In this document: positions 33,601 through 44,751 of the stretch, piece after piece | How the letters are laid out: each line of letters starts with the position of its first letter | Numbering within the stretch: the stretch's first letter is position 1 | Assembly (NCBI GenBank): GCA_031835245.1 | Contig: JAVKOQ010000059.1 | Coordinates: 168,501-232,500, forward strand | Length of the DNA stretch: 64,000 nt | From: Balamuthia mandrillaris | Taxonomy: Eukaryota; Discosea; Longamoebia; Balamuthiidae | Direction of reading: 5' to 3' | Made by a program: the position numbers and the translations under genes | Notes under the pieces: generated by a model | Told to the model about the DNA's origin: nothing | The model's input: the letters and a program-made list of their open reading frames with translations, nothing else | The model's database searches: none

Positions 33601-34295
33601 TGGATCTGGGGAGGTTACACGAGTTTCAACGAAGACGACAATTGGTATGTTTTGGAGGTGGATGAGATGCGGTGGAATAAAGTGAATGCTATAGGAGAAG
33701 AAATAAGCGAGGAAGAAGTGAAAAGCGGAAAACGAAGAAAACCATTACCGAGAGCCGCCCATTCGGCTGTGTTGGTTGGAAAGGAGATATATATTTATGG
33801 CGGAAAGGATGTGACCACCGCCGCGAATACCGAGCTTGGTGATCTCTGGGCTTTCAATATTGGTACCTTTCCACTTAAAGATTTTCTGGCTCTTACTGAT
33901 GTTTTTCATTTCACTTTCTCTTTGTTGGCATTTTTTCTTTGTTTCCTGTTTATTGCATCGCTAAGTTTTGGTTATTAACAAAATGTAGAGACACATCGTT
34001 GGAAAGAGATAAGGCTTGCTTCCTCCGAAATTGTGAACTCTAGTCACACATGCAATTTTTTGCCTCCCAACTTGCTGATGATATACGGTGGCAACGTTCC
34101 AGCCAACCACAATGTCTTTTGTATTCCGCTTGGTCTCGCTTCTCCTTCTGTTTTCTTTTATTCCTTCTTCCTGTAACTTCTCCGAATGTAAGTAACCAAT
34201 AATTTGCCGTTCGATTATAGATTTGCCAGACGATAAAGTGAAGTTCACAAACCTGATTGAAGATCCATCTGCCGATATATGTTTCGTCTTCGGTA

Positions 34296-34339
<44 letters not shown>

Positions 34340-35131
34340 TGTCCCCTCTGGTTAATGTGGAAACTTTTCAATTGTGCAGAAAACGAAAATGGAGAACAAG
34401 ACACTCGAACCCTTCCCGGTCATCGCTGTATTTTAAGCTTGCACAGCAGCTACTTTGAGGACCTTTTCAGCTATTGCTACTTCCCACAGAAGACTTGCTA
34501 CCCTCTCGACCTACCAAACGATCTCCTCTCTCATTGTTTAGAGCAAACGGAAGAAGCTGAAGGAAGCAACAAAGGAAAGGAAAAATCATCACAACTTTCT
34601 GTGTTGCCAGTGGCGGACAAGACCAAGCGAAAGCTTAGCAACGCAGCAGTCCAGAAAGTGGTAGTTGACACCAAAGTAGCTTGCTACGAAGTTTTTGCTG
34701 CTCTTTTGGAGTTTTTATACACCGGCGAGATACACTTGGAAAACTACAAGGACCAGTTACCAGCCGATTATGCCGCCACACGACCCGTTCCATCGTTTAT
34801 CAAGGTATTATTTTGTTACTTGTGTTTTATCTTTCTTCCCTCCTTCTATCTGTCTGTCATTCTTTCTTCTCTGGTTGTTCTTCACTAAAATTTATGTTAA
34901 AATGTTTCAACCATATGATAAATATGATAAATACCAGGAATTAGTGTCGGCAGTTGAGTTCTATGCTCCTGAACGTAAAGTTGAGTTGGTGGATACTTTG
35001 TTTAAGGTTCCTAATTTCGCACGGCCAATCCTATACTCTGGAAGCATGGAATATCATCTGAACAACATTGTACATTCTCTCACCTTCTCTCTCCTGTCAT
35101 TTTTTTTGGGTTTATTCCTCTGCACTAATAC

Positions 35132-35180
<49 letters not shown>

Positions 35181-35894
35181 ACACAGGAATTTAGCGACTT
35201 GAGATTAATCGGAGACAACGGACAAGGCCTCTATATCCACAAAGTGATGCTCCACTACTGTCCCTATTTCCAAGCCCTTCTTCGCATGCACTCCTTCTCC
35301 TCCTCTTCTTCCTCCTCTTCCATTCCCGAACTTCCGGTCGAGGATTTCAATTTCGATTTGTGTCAGCTAGTCCAAATAGTCTACATGAGGGATAGCAACT
35401 ATGCGGTGCGGAGCCGCAACGTCATGACCTTCTTCCTCATGGCGGAGAAGTACGGCAACTCAATGCTCAAGCTGCGCAGCGAGGAGTGCATGATACGGAA
35501 CCTCGAGGAGGAGAGTCTTATCCCTCTCTTCTCCTTGGCCGAGATGTGCTCCGCCCCTCGCCTAAAGAACTACTGCGAATGGTTCCTCCACCGACACTAT
35601 GATTCTCTCCTTCGATCGTCTGGTCAACAATTGGTAGAACTGTTGTCGGAGGAGACGCGAGAGAGAGCTCACAACAGGCAGAAAGAGAGGCAGAGGAAGA
35701 AATGGGAGGTAACCCGACATTATGGCAGGGAGGCGGAGGAATGCTTTTGGGATGGAGTGCTGAACAACGGAATGGGAATGGCGAGGGGCGAGGTTAAAAA
35801 AGGGTGGCAGCAAATGATTGCTGCAGCGGGCCTTTGTGGCGCTACCTTGTGGTGGATGTTTGGGAGAGATCCTCAAGCTGCTCTCCTTGATTGA
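28325..35894 (+). CDS. Ankyrin-SPRY-ankyrin-Kelch-BTB-BTB protein, about 1782 aa
   Basis: Twenty-one exons: 28325-28514, 28643-28921, 29026-29186, 29296-29418, 29541-29693, 29834-29912, 30029-30403, 30490-30629, 30700-30964, 31046-31665, 31766-31895, 31980-32182, 32275-32453, 32581-32851, 32991-33195, 33356-33862, 33989-34120, 34221-34292, 34380-34804, 34938-35069, 35187-35894. Ankyrin repeats (residues about 20-215) lead to a SPRY domain (about 255-385; GKWYFEV, GDVIGCELDKDNGTVSFYRNG). More ankyrins follow (about 500-965), then Kelch repeats (about 985-1360) and a BTB domain split by an insertion (about 1362-1503). A second BTB (from 1548, FSDLRLIGDN ... YIHKVMLHYCPYFQALL) precedes a BACK-like helical end. 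BTB-Kelch and SPRY proteins usually recruit substrates to Cullin ubiquitin ligases; that role is inferred. The first splice join is the least certain. Confidence 0.85.
30633..30665. repeat. Intronic (CT)n tract
   Basis: Begins 4 nt after the donor of an intron in the ankyrin-SPRY-Kelch-BTB gene. Others in the same gene lie near 29480, 29765-29820, 33255-33290, 34301-34336 and 35140-35178, all CT on the sense strand. Confidence 0.95.
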
Positions 35895-35979
35895 GAAGAA
35901 AGGCTTAGAAAAAAAAAAAGAAGAAGAAAAAAAAGTTCGTTACAAACAATACACGTTTTGGCAGAGGAACGAAGAAGGA

Positions 35980-36141
35980 TTAACTGCTGTTGGCAGAGGA
36001 GGCAGGGGAAGGGGCGTGATCGTGGTGGTGCGGACAGGGGCCATCGTGGTCGTGGTCGTGGCTGTGCTGGTGTGAACGTTTGCTCTGCATCCAAAAAAAA
36101 TGAGGCGAGAGAAGATGGAGAAGCAGAGCATAGAATAAAAC

Positions 36142-36202
<61 letters not shown>

Positions 36203-36401
36203 ATAAAAGGGTGTGGCATGTACCCGGTGGTACTTGGGCTGAATCTCATAGGCGTTTTTGTTCTTGTCTTCCTCGTCGCTCTCGTCCTCGCCGTCGCTGT
36301 CATCCCAACGATGAGGCTTATGATAGATGCAACATACTTTACATGGCGTTGTGTTTGCGTTTGGAACCATATGAGAATAACGAAAAGATGATAGGAGAAC
36401 A

Positions 36402-36471
<70 letters not shown>

Positions 36472-36671
36472 GCAAAGAAGATGCAAAAAAAACCTTTGGA
36501 GCTCTTTTTGTTCAAATTTTCGTTATCCACAACGCTCTCTCCCCATTTGACCCGTTTCTTGGCTTTCTTTTTGAGCGTGATCTGCTGCACCTCTCCCGGT
36601 TGCTGCTGCGTCTGTTCCTCCTCTCGGGGGAGCACCACCGTCGCAGTAGCAGCCTTGTGCGGTTGCTGCAT
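35980..36671 (-). CDS. PPP1R11: Protein phosphatase 1 inhibitor-3 homologue (PPP1R11/Ypi1), 131 aa
   Basis: Exons 36671-36494, 36336-36224 and 36084-35980. The conserved core KKRVKWGESVVDNENLNKKS joins SSKVCCIYHKPHRWDDSD across intron 1, exactly the PP1-binding K-x-V-x-W and Cys-containing segment of inhibitor-3. The protein binds and restrains PP1 catalytic subunits in the nucleus, and in animals also acts as a ubiquitin ligase. The C-terminus is unusual: instead of the Cys/His-rich GHxxC-type end it has a His-Asp run (HSHDHDHDG, PHHHDHAP). Both introns contain long (CT)n tracts (36144-36199 and 36405-36466, seen as GA on the plus strand). Confidence 0.92.
36144..36466. repeat. Two long CT tracts in the introns of PPP1R11
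   Basis: (GA)n on the plus strand at 36144-36199 and 36405-36466, so CT on the sense strand, one in each intron of this small gene. Confidence 0.95.
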
Positions 36672-36691
36672 CTTTCTTGCTCCTTGTTATT

Positions 36692-36705
36692 TCATGACGA
36701 CATGA
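36692..36705. promoter_or_regulatory. TCATGACGACATGA element between divergent genes
   Basis: Near-palindromic element 21-34 nt upstream of the PPP1R11 start (36671, minus) and about 180 nt upstream of RGP1 (36884, plus). It is identical in its core to those at 10067 and 11200. Confidence 0.5.
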
Positions 36706-36883
36706 ATAGAGCGACCTAATAACTTAATAGGTTTAGAAAGATAATACCACATATCCTGGACATAATAGAAAATTAAGGATAACGAAGAAACACCAGCCAG
36801 AAATCAACATAATAGGAACCTAGACTCCTATTACGTTACAAGTTGAAAAGAAAAAGAAAAAGAAAAGCTCTGCGAGAGGAACC

Positions 36884-39378
36884 ATGGGGCTGATAGTGCG
36901 TGCACGCTTACGCTCTGGGGCTTACTTTGTTGGGGACACGCTGTTGTGCAAGATCGTTATCTACGACACGGATCCTGCTGGACCAGAAGAAGGTACGACA
37001 AAAAAAAAAAAAGAAAAGAAAAAGCAATGGTGTTTTTGGATTGACGGGGACGAAACAGAGGGTGAGCGTAGGGACCTCTTCTCGTGGGTGTCAGTGGTGG
37101 TGCACGGCAGGCTGGCTGCGGATCCGTCTTGGGTCAACCTGCCCGCTCTGCAACAAAGGAAGAAGACGCAGCAAAAGACCAGCCCACGCTCCCCCAGCAG
37201 CGCTACTTCCCTCCACAGTTTGTCTGAAACAGGTTTGGCTGGACGTTTTTGAATGCTAACACCTTCCTCACCTCTTCTCTGTTCTTTGTTCTATGTTCGT
37301 TTCTCTTTTTTTTTTGCATTACTTTTTCTTTTGCGTGCGTTGTTGCTCTTTGGGTGTTTCACTTTCTCTGTTCTCTTTTCTCTTTCTCTTCTCTCTTTCC
37401 TCTTTCCTCTTTTCTCTTTCGTCGTTTCTCCTTCTTCGTCGTTTCTCTTTCTCTTTCTCTTGTTCATTGAGTCTTGTGCTCCTAACATACGTCAACTGTA
37501 ACAAATAAAAGGGGACAACAGTGACTGCATATTTATAACACCAGCCCATGTACTTGGTTGCGACATCACCGCCCAACCCGGCCAATGCAGAACCTGTACA
37601 TGTTCTCATTTGTGTTGCTCGTTGTCTCATGTTCTTCTGTTTAACTTTTCTCTTTAACAGTTTTATGCCGAATGACACTACCAACGGACATCCCACCCAC
37701 CATTCAAGGTACAGGCCTGAGGGTGAACTACTGGTTCACGATTTCAGCTCAAAGACCCAAATCGAAAACTTTCTCCTGTCGTTTGCCTTTTCGTGTGCAC
37801 CATCCTGCTGGTTTGTGCTTCTTTTTTTACTTTCCTTTCTTTTTCTTGTTGTTTCTGTTCTGGTTCTTTTGTTTTTTTTTCTTTGTTCTTAACAAGTACA
37901 AAGCGCAGTTTTCAAACGTATGAAGTTACAAGGGTGGAGCTGTAAAGAACCTCCACTTGTAGAATCGATGGAACTTGAAGCCTGCTCGATTCCTTTTGCA
38001 GGTACCAAACAATAACTACTATTGGAAACAAACATAACACCCATTATCAAAAGCTAATTTACAACCAAAACATTAGATACTACTCTTCCGTTTCAAGAAG
38101 AATGGGAACATGAACGACGAACGTTAACATCGCCTTTTTATTCTCCGACTTTCTCTTCATCCTCAGCTTCTTCCTCTCCATTGGCTTCTCCTCTGTTGCT
38201 TTCTGGTTCTGGGACAGATAACTACGAGGTAAGTTTCATTCCTTTCTTATTGTCTTCATTTTGTTAAATAAATGATGTTAACCTTCACACAATGATAGGG
38301 ACAATACCAACAAAGTTTAGCAGCTCAAGAGCTCGCTGTATATTTTCAAACCGTTGCTGCTCTTCGTAACGAGTTGAGCGTTCCAGGTTTGTTTCTGTTC
38401 CTCAGTTTTTCCTTTTCTTTTGCTTTTTGGACGTTATCGATGTTGCCGTTGCATGGGATATTTCCATCTTTGTCTATTTCTTCACTCAATCGTTTGTCCT
38501 TTTCTTCTTCTTATCTTTGATTACGCACTCATTCACACTGAACACGCAGAAACTTTCAACATCTGCAAAGGTCGATATCATCTCTGTCGAGTGAACATTA
38601 CCAAACGTGCGTTCACGTTTGGCGACACCATCGAAGGCGTCATCGACTTCAGCTCTGCCAACATTCCTTGTTACCAGGTTCTTTGTGTTTGTGTGTCAAA
38701 AAAAGGCAAAATGATCTTTGTTCATTCTAACCTTTCTTGTTCTTTTTTCCGGTTTCTTTTATGATTGTTTGGATCCGTCTTCAGGTTTCCCTTTTGTTAC
38801 AAAACCTGGAGGAGATCGATCCCTCGGTTGTTCATCCCTCTCGCAGCAACTGGAGGGTGCGTCGCACCCACGGGGAGCATCACCATCTTACCCTCAACAC
38901 TCGCCTGCTGCCGTTCAGCTTCACGCTCCCCTTGGCGGCCACGCAGGAGCTGCTCTCCGACATCCTCTGCGTCTCCTGGGTTCTCCATTTTGAATTTGTG
39001 ACCACCCCTCCACCGGTCGACCTGCAAGTTGTCTCTTCTTCCGCCACACCAAAAGAGGAAGAAGAAGAGATCATCAAGACGACGACCACCGTCACTGGCG
39101 ACGAGGCTAAAGACCAACACCATCTGAAACCCCAACCGCAAGAAAGAGAAAAAGGGAAAGCGATGAACTACGTTGTTGCTGATTCAGGCCAACCCAAACA
39201 ACCCCCAAAGAATATCGTTCAGGTAGTGGTCGCCAGGACACCCCAACAGGGGGAGGTCACTCGCTGGGACTTGGCGTTGAGGCTGCTCTGCTGGGAGCGT
39301 CAACAACAGTCCTCCCATGGCAACAGCCTCTTGGGAAGATCTCCCGGCGGTGAGGTTTTCAGCGATCTCCGGCAGTAA
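36884..39378 (+). CDS. RGP1: RGP1 homologue, Rab6/Ypt6 GEF complex subunit, 545 aa
   Basis: Eight exons: 36884-37232, 37512-37595, 37661-37810, 37909-38001, 38077-38228, 38299-38386, 38550-38677, 38785-39378. The arrestin-like fold starts with ARLRSGAYFVGDTLLCKI. PPTIQGTGLRVNYWFTISAQ and then TFNICKGRYHLCRVNI with FGDTIEGVIDFSSANIPCYQ match the Rgp1 family, as does SWVLHFEFVT near the end. With Ric1 it activates Rab6 at the Golgi for endosome-to-Golgi traffic. Lys-rich (residues 35-45), Ser-rich (around 250) and acidic (around 450) insertions are longer than in yeast. I see no Ric1 in the window. Confidence 0.9.
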
Positions 39379-39776
39379 AGATCTTGACCAGGACGAATGT
39401 GGTATCTTTAACAGGTAACTATTTCCATACCTGGAAGGGACAGCGTACCCCTTCGTTCCACTTCTTTTTTTTTTCAAAAGTCTCATATGGCAAAACTTTC
39501 TCAAAGAAGGAATAGTCATCCTGCAACGAGCTGGCGATCTGGTCTTCCCATTTGGTTGGTTTGGACGAGCCTGTCCGATCCGTTCAACGCTCAAAAAGTA
39601 AACGTTCCCAGCCTGGAGAAAGAGAGACTATTTAGGCTGGCTTTTCATTCTTTTGTTTCGTTCACAATACTAAAGACCGTCGCTCTTCCCTGCCAAGCGT
39701 ATTGCTTCTCTCCAGCGCTTCTTGCTTGCTTTCTTTCTTGTTTTTTATTCTTATTTGAAAAACGATAACCGCACCA
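39379..39776. other. Intergenic region between RGP1 and the kinase gene
   Basis: 398 nt without a supported gene on either strand. It presumably holds the 3' end of RGP1 and the promoter of the kinase. Confidence 0.5.
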
Positions 39777-40099
39777 ATGACGCACCCGAGAAGAGCCTCT
39801 CTCGGGCCTACGTGCCTCTTGCCTAGTGTGGCGGACCCCGAGAGCGGTTACCTAAACGCGATGGAGAGGGACGCAACCGCCTCTGGGCAGCTGCGCATAC
39901 GGAAGATCAGGAGCTCCTATCTGTCCAGCAAAGAGAAAAAATTCCTGCAAGAGTACTGCAAGTTGTCCCCACCGCCCTCGCCGCCTGGCCTCTCCCCGGC
40001 TTCCTCCCCTGCTGCAACCCATGGCAGCAGCATATCCTACCTCTCCGTATGTAACTACAACCTCGTACAAAGACTGGGTGCCGGTTCGTTGTTCATGCC

Positions 40100-40138
<39 letters not shown>

Positions 40139-41508
40139 GAAGCAACCATGTACTTAAAAACAAACCAACAACAGGTGCAGGTGGGCAAGTCTTCCTTGGC
40201 AGGCACGTATCCGACAACTCCCAAAAGGCAGCCATCAAAATAGCAGAACACAACCCTAGCTTCAACTCCCTCGCTCTTCCGTCCGCATCGCTTGACAACT
40301 CAACGGATGCTCCATCTCTCCTCTGCTTTCCTCCAACCGTGCTGCCTAGCTTTGCGCTCTCCCCCTCAACCACCATCTCCGAACCGGTGGCCATGTTGCG
40401 GCGGGAGAAGGCCGTCCTGTCCGAGCTGCCACCTCACCGCCACGTTATAAAGCTGCTGGGCTCTGCGGAGGACACCCGCCGCATGTGCCTGCTGCTGGAG
40501 TACGCGGAAGGCGGCGACCTCTTCCAGTACGTCTGCAAGTGGGGCAAACTGCCAGAGTGGGAGGCATGGCGGCTGTTCCGGCAGATTGTGCAGGCTGTGG
40601 CCCACATCCACTCCCAAGGCTTCTTTCACAGAGACTTGAAACCTGAAAGTATGACTTCGTTCCTTTCTGTCCTCGTTCATTCAATATAGAGAGGAGAGGT
40701 GAAGTACTAAGGCGCATTCTCGTCCGTTTCTTTTGCAGATATTCTGTTGAACAAACGAATGGACGCGGTGCTGGCAGACTTTGGGCATGCGGGCAAGTGG
40801 AGCTCGGCTGTCCCCAAGAAACGGTCCTGCGGGTCCTTGCACTACACCGCCCCGGAGGTGCTTCTCTCCCACCAGTACGTGGGTCCGGAGGTGGACATCT
40901 GGTCCTGCGGGGCCGTGCTCTACTTCATGCTCACCGGCAAGGTTCCCTTTCAGGCGGACAACACGTTGGCAGTGACGAGACGTATCCGCAGCGGCGCTAT
41001 CAAGCTGCCCACGTATCTTTCGGCAGGGGTCAAGGACTTGATCACCAGGTTGCTGACGCCGCACTCCTTCAAGCGCATCCACATGATGGACGTGCTGCAA
41101 CATCCTTGGATCAAGAACTCTCCCCGACGGCATCGTTCTTCTTCCTTGCCTTTCCTGCCAAGCATTTCTTCCCTCTGTCCCGCTACCATCGCTGCTGTCA
41201 TGACGCCTGGCGGTGGAAACTATTCTCCGCCTCCGTCTCGTCTTTCTTCCTCGGCTTCTGTTTCTTTTTCTTCTTCCTCTTCCTCTTTTTTCTCTGAGAA
41301 CGGCTCTCCATCACGCGCTTCTACTTTCTCTGCTTCTTCTTCTTCTCCACAGCACAGCAACAATCACGATGAGCACCACCACCGTCCACCAGAACAACAA
41401 CAACAGCAGCAACAACCACCAAGAACGCGGCGGCGGAAGCTCAAGACTCGGCTTGTGGGTCGGCGGTATCGCTCCCAAAGCCCTTTGGCCACCATCACCG
41501 AGGAATAG
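39777..41508 (+). CDS. Serine/threonine protein kinase, 516 aa
   Basis: Exons 39777-40083, 40175-40648 and 40739-41508. Pro/Ser-rich N-terminus, then the glycine loop RLGAGAGGQVFLGRH, AAIKIAE with the ATP-binding Lys, and a Ser/Pro insertion before the alpha-C helix (LRREKAVLSEL). The catalytic loop HRDLKPENILLN is joined across intron 2. DFGHAGKW binds metal, then CGSLHYTAPEVL and VDIWSCGAVLYFMLTGKVPF. All catalytic residues (K, E, HRD, DFG, APE) are present. The pattern is CAMK/AMPK-like. The C-terminal tail is Ser, His and Gln rich and ends in Arg-rich RTRRRKLKTRLVGRRYRSQS, possibly a nuclear or lipid-binding signal. Substrate unknown. Confidence 0.92.
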
Positions 41509-41599
41509 GATCAGCCGCACGCATTGTATATACCCTAGGATGTACACTGGTAAATATGAATAAAAACGTGAGGTTAGTCACTCTGCTCTGCTTGTGGAG

Positions 41600-42041
41600 T
41601 CAGTTGTTCGTTTTTTTAGAGCTGTAGATATCAGGGTCAGCGTGCTGAGGTTTGCGCAGGGTCTTGGCGAGGTCTGCCTCCCAGTCGGTGTTGAAGACGC
41701 GGGTGAGGTGGGCGGCCTGAATGCGCACGCTGTCCAGGTGGGTGAGGCCGACGGCCATCACCGTCTGGATGTCCTCCTCGTCCGTGAGGTCCTTGTTCAG
41801 CTTGAAGTCGCGTCGGGCTTTCTCCTTGACCCACATCTCTCTATTTACAGTGGGCATTTGCTCTGCTGCCTGTTTTTTTTTTTATTTTTGAAAAGATGAA
41901 AAAATTAATAAATAATAACTAAAAACACACAACAAAGTAGAGAGGTGGGTGGGCAAAGGGCCAGCACTCTACCCGAAAGAGACTTTTGTACAAGCGAAGG
42001 ATGTCCGACCGGGATGCTGGCACTTTGACCTTCTTGCTCAT
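41600..42041 (-). CDS. LYR-motif (complex1_LYR family) protein, 112 aa
   Basis: Exons 42041-41973 and 41869-41600. The N-terminus SRSDILRLYKSLFRAAEQMP contains the L-Y-K/R signature. It is followed by a charged helical region (REMWVKEKARRDFKLN, LTDEEDIQTVMAVGLTHL) as in LYRM proteins. These small mitochondrial matrix proteins work with acyl carrier protein in assembling respiratory complexes or delivering Fe-S clusters. Which LYRM it is cannot be told here. The gene is divergent from STE24, 295 nt apart. Confidence 0.85.
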
Positions 42042-42336
42042 CTCTCTTTCTTCCTTTCTTTCTGCCCTCTTCCGCACAACATCAACACAAATGCTGTTAT
42101 CATTGGTCAGTACTTGTGTACAATCTCCATTGCACAAATGGAGCAACAATTTTGAAGAGTTTGTTCAAAAGAACAGGGCAGGTCAGTCTGTCCTCATTAT
42201 CTGCATATTTTGACCTCGCTTAAATGCAAAAATAAAATCCAAAAAAAAAAAAGATTAGAAACTCTTTCTCTCTGTCTCTCCTCCTCCTCTCTCCTCCTCC
42301 TTGTTCTTCTTCGTCTTTCGTCTCTCTTCTGCCCTC

Positions 42337-43841
42337 ATGTTGTCCCTTTTTTCGCTGGAGACCTTGCAGCAGGTGCGTTACGAGGCGGTCTCCACCTTGC
42401 AGCACGGCCTTCGGCAGGTGCCCTGGTTCAACGTCACCATCATCGGCTCCCTCGTCTTCTTCATGCTGGAGTGCTACCTGGACTTTCGGCAGATCCGACG
42501 CTTGGTCACCCCGCAGATCCCCCCTATCCTCCACCAATGGGTCACCATCGATGAGGAGCGCATGAAGAAACGTAATTCTTGGGTACGATTACTTACCATT
42601 GAAGAGATTTTTTTCATCTTTTATTTATGTATTTATTTTTATTTTTATTTATGTTTTTTTATTTTTATTTTTATTTGTATTTATTTTTGGTTTTTTATTT
42701 TATTTTATTTTATTGTATTATTTTTATTTTTTTATTTATTGTTTTATTGTTTTATTGTTTTATTTTTATTTATTTTACTTTTGGTTTTTTATTTTTATTT
42801 TTATTTATTTTATTTTATTTTGTTTTGTTTTTTGTGTTTCTTTTTTTTTTGAACAACAACAAAAAACAGAGCATAATGAGACACGTGTTTCATGGAATGC
42901 AAGCCACCCTGATGTTTGTGGGGGAAGGGCTCGTGTTGATGAATGAAGGGCTGGTCTGGGTTTGGTCCTTCACTCTCGTCCTGATGGGCTTCTTCCAGCT
43001 TGGCCCTGAATATGAGGTTTTCTTCTTTGTTCTTTTTCGTTTTTCTTCTTCTTGTTCTTCTTCTTTCTTCTGTTTTCATTTTTTCTTCTTGTTTTTTTCT
43101 TTCTTCTTTCTTCATTCTTCATTCTTCTTTCTGCCTTCATTCATCGTTATTTCGTCTTCCTTTTTTCATTTTTTTCTATTCTCGTAGGTTTATTTCTTAT
43201 CATTGCTTCCTTGCGTTCTCATCTTTTCGTTGCTCTTTTCTTTCCTTTCTTCTCCAGATAACGAGAGGTACTCTGTTCGTTCTGCTGGTGAGCTTCGTGA
43301 CGTCTATGGTAAGGGTTCCTTTCGCTCTGTTCAAGCTGTTGTGTGTGGACATGTCCTTTCGGGTGGAGCGGCTGCCGGCCATCCTTTGGTCGTGGTTTTG
43401 GACTCAATCCAAGATGTTTGCTCTGTCCTTGTGCGTTGGCATTCCTCTTATGATGTTCGCTCTCGCGTTGCTCAAATGGAATCTGCGGTTCTATTGGCTT
43501 TGTAACCTTCTTTCTTCTCGTCCTCCTTTTCTCTTCTTGTCAACTTGCTTCTTTGTTATTTCTTCTCTGTTATGCTCCTTCTGTTTCACATCTTCTTCCT
43601 TCTCGTGCTAATTGAATCTGTGACACAAAAGACATGTGCATATTCATGACGTTCATAGCTGTTCTCTTTACGGACATCTACGACATTATTGCTCCTTTCT
43701 TTTACACTTTCTCCGTTCTTCCTTCGGGTGAGCTCCGTGATGAGATCACTCGCCTTGCTACTGCTCTTCGCTTTCCGCTTTCGCAGATCCTTGTCCTAGA
43801 AAAGAGTCCCAATTTTGTTGCACATTCCAACGCGTACGTTG

Positions 43842-43894
<53 letters not shown>

Positions 43895-44281
43895 CCTCTC
43901 GCTCTCCCGTGTTCCAATCAAACTGATTTGATTATTACTTCTATATGAATGGATGGATGAAAACAGTTTCCTGATGGGCTATCGCTTTTCTAAGAAGATA
44001 GTACTATATAAACCACTGCTTCATCAGCTCAAAACCAAAGAAATCCTCGCCATCATTGGTCATGAGATTGGCCACCATGTTTACTTTCGTTAGTATTTCC
44101 GTTACTTTGTTTTGCTATTCTGCTTCTCTTTCTGTTTGCCTTATTTCTTATCGTTGAACTGCCCTTAGACACTCTCAAAACGTTGGTGATTCAACTGCTC
44201 AGCTTGGCTACGTTCATCTTCCTCTTCTCTCGTGTAGTTTATATGCCAGAGTTTTATGCCAGCTTTGGCTTTTCCAAACCC

Positions 44282-44324
<43 letters not shown>

Positions 44325-44751
44325 ATCTCTTTTCTTTCATTCAGTTGCTCATTATTTCTGGGCAGGCGGCAATCGGGTTGGTCCTTTTTTCTTATATCTA
44401 TTCTTCTTTCGCGAATCTGTTGCACTGGCTTACCAACTCTATCAACCGACGGTTCTTTATTTCCTTCTTTCTAATTATTTTTTCTATCTTACTGATTCTT
44501 AGACCTTGCTCTTCTGGAAACAAATACCTTTTACTAGGTTTGAGTTCTCAGCAGACGCCTATGCAATAGAGAATGGTTTGACGAAGCTTCGTAGCGCTCT
44601 CATCAAGATCCATGCCAACAATCTTTTGAACGTAATGCCAGATCCATGTTATGCCCATTACCACTACTCCCACCCTTCGTTGGTCGAACGATTGGAATGC
44701 ATCGAGCGGTTAACGAACTCCGCTGCTTCAATGGAAAAGAAAGAGCAGTAA
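42337..44751 (+). CDS. STE24: CAAX prenyl protease 1 (STE24/ZMPSTE24), 465 aa
   Basis: Eight exons: 42337-42582, 42870-43016, 43258-43501, 43632-43833, 43967-44088, 44169-44284, 44345-44451, 44538-44751. YLDFRQIRRL near the start, several membrane helices, then GELRDEITRLA and the zinc motif HEIGHH (His312, Glu313, His316). The third ligand is the Glu in RRFEFSADAYA. DPCYAHYHYSHPSLVERLECI ends the protein, as in the family. The enzyme cleaves prenylated CAAX proteins in the ER and nuclear membrane. No dilysine-type ER signal is obvious. Intron 1 is an unusual TTTAT-rich stretch, and introns 4 and 6 contain CT tracts. Length matches the family (about 450-475). Confidence 0.93.
42608..42840. 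repeat. TTTAT-rich tract in STE24 intron 1
   Basis: About 230 nt composed almost only of TTTAT, TTTTAT and TTTTG-like units on the sense strand. It differs from the CT tracts in other introns but is still pyrimidine-biased. Confidence 0.9.
43853..43889. repeat. Intronic (CT)n tract in STE24 intron 4
   Basis: About 18 CT units about 20 nt after the donor. A second run lies at 44289-44322 in intron 6, starting 4 nt after its donor. Both are sense-strand CT. Confidence 0.9.

Noticed and set aside
36211-36705. Plus-strand 164-codon ORF over the PPP1R11 locus
   Set aside because: Shadow of the minus-strand gene. It includes an Arg-Glu run that is the (GA)n complement of an intron tract.
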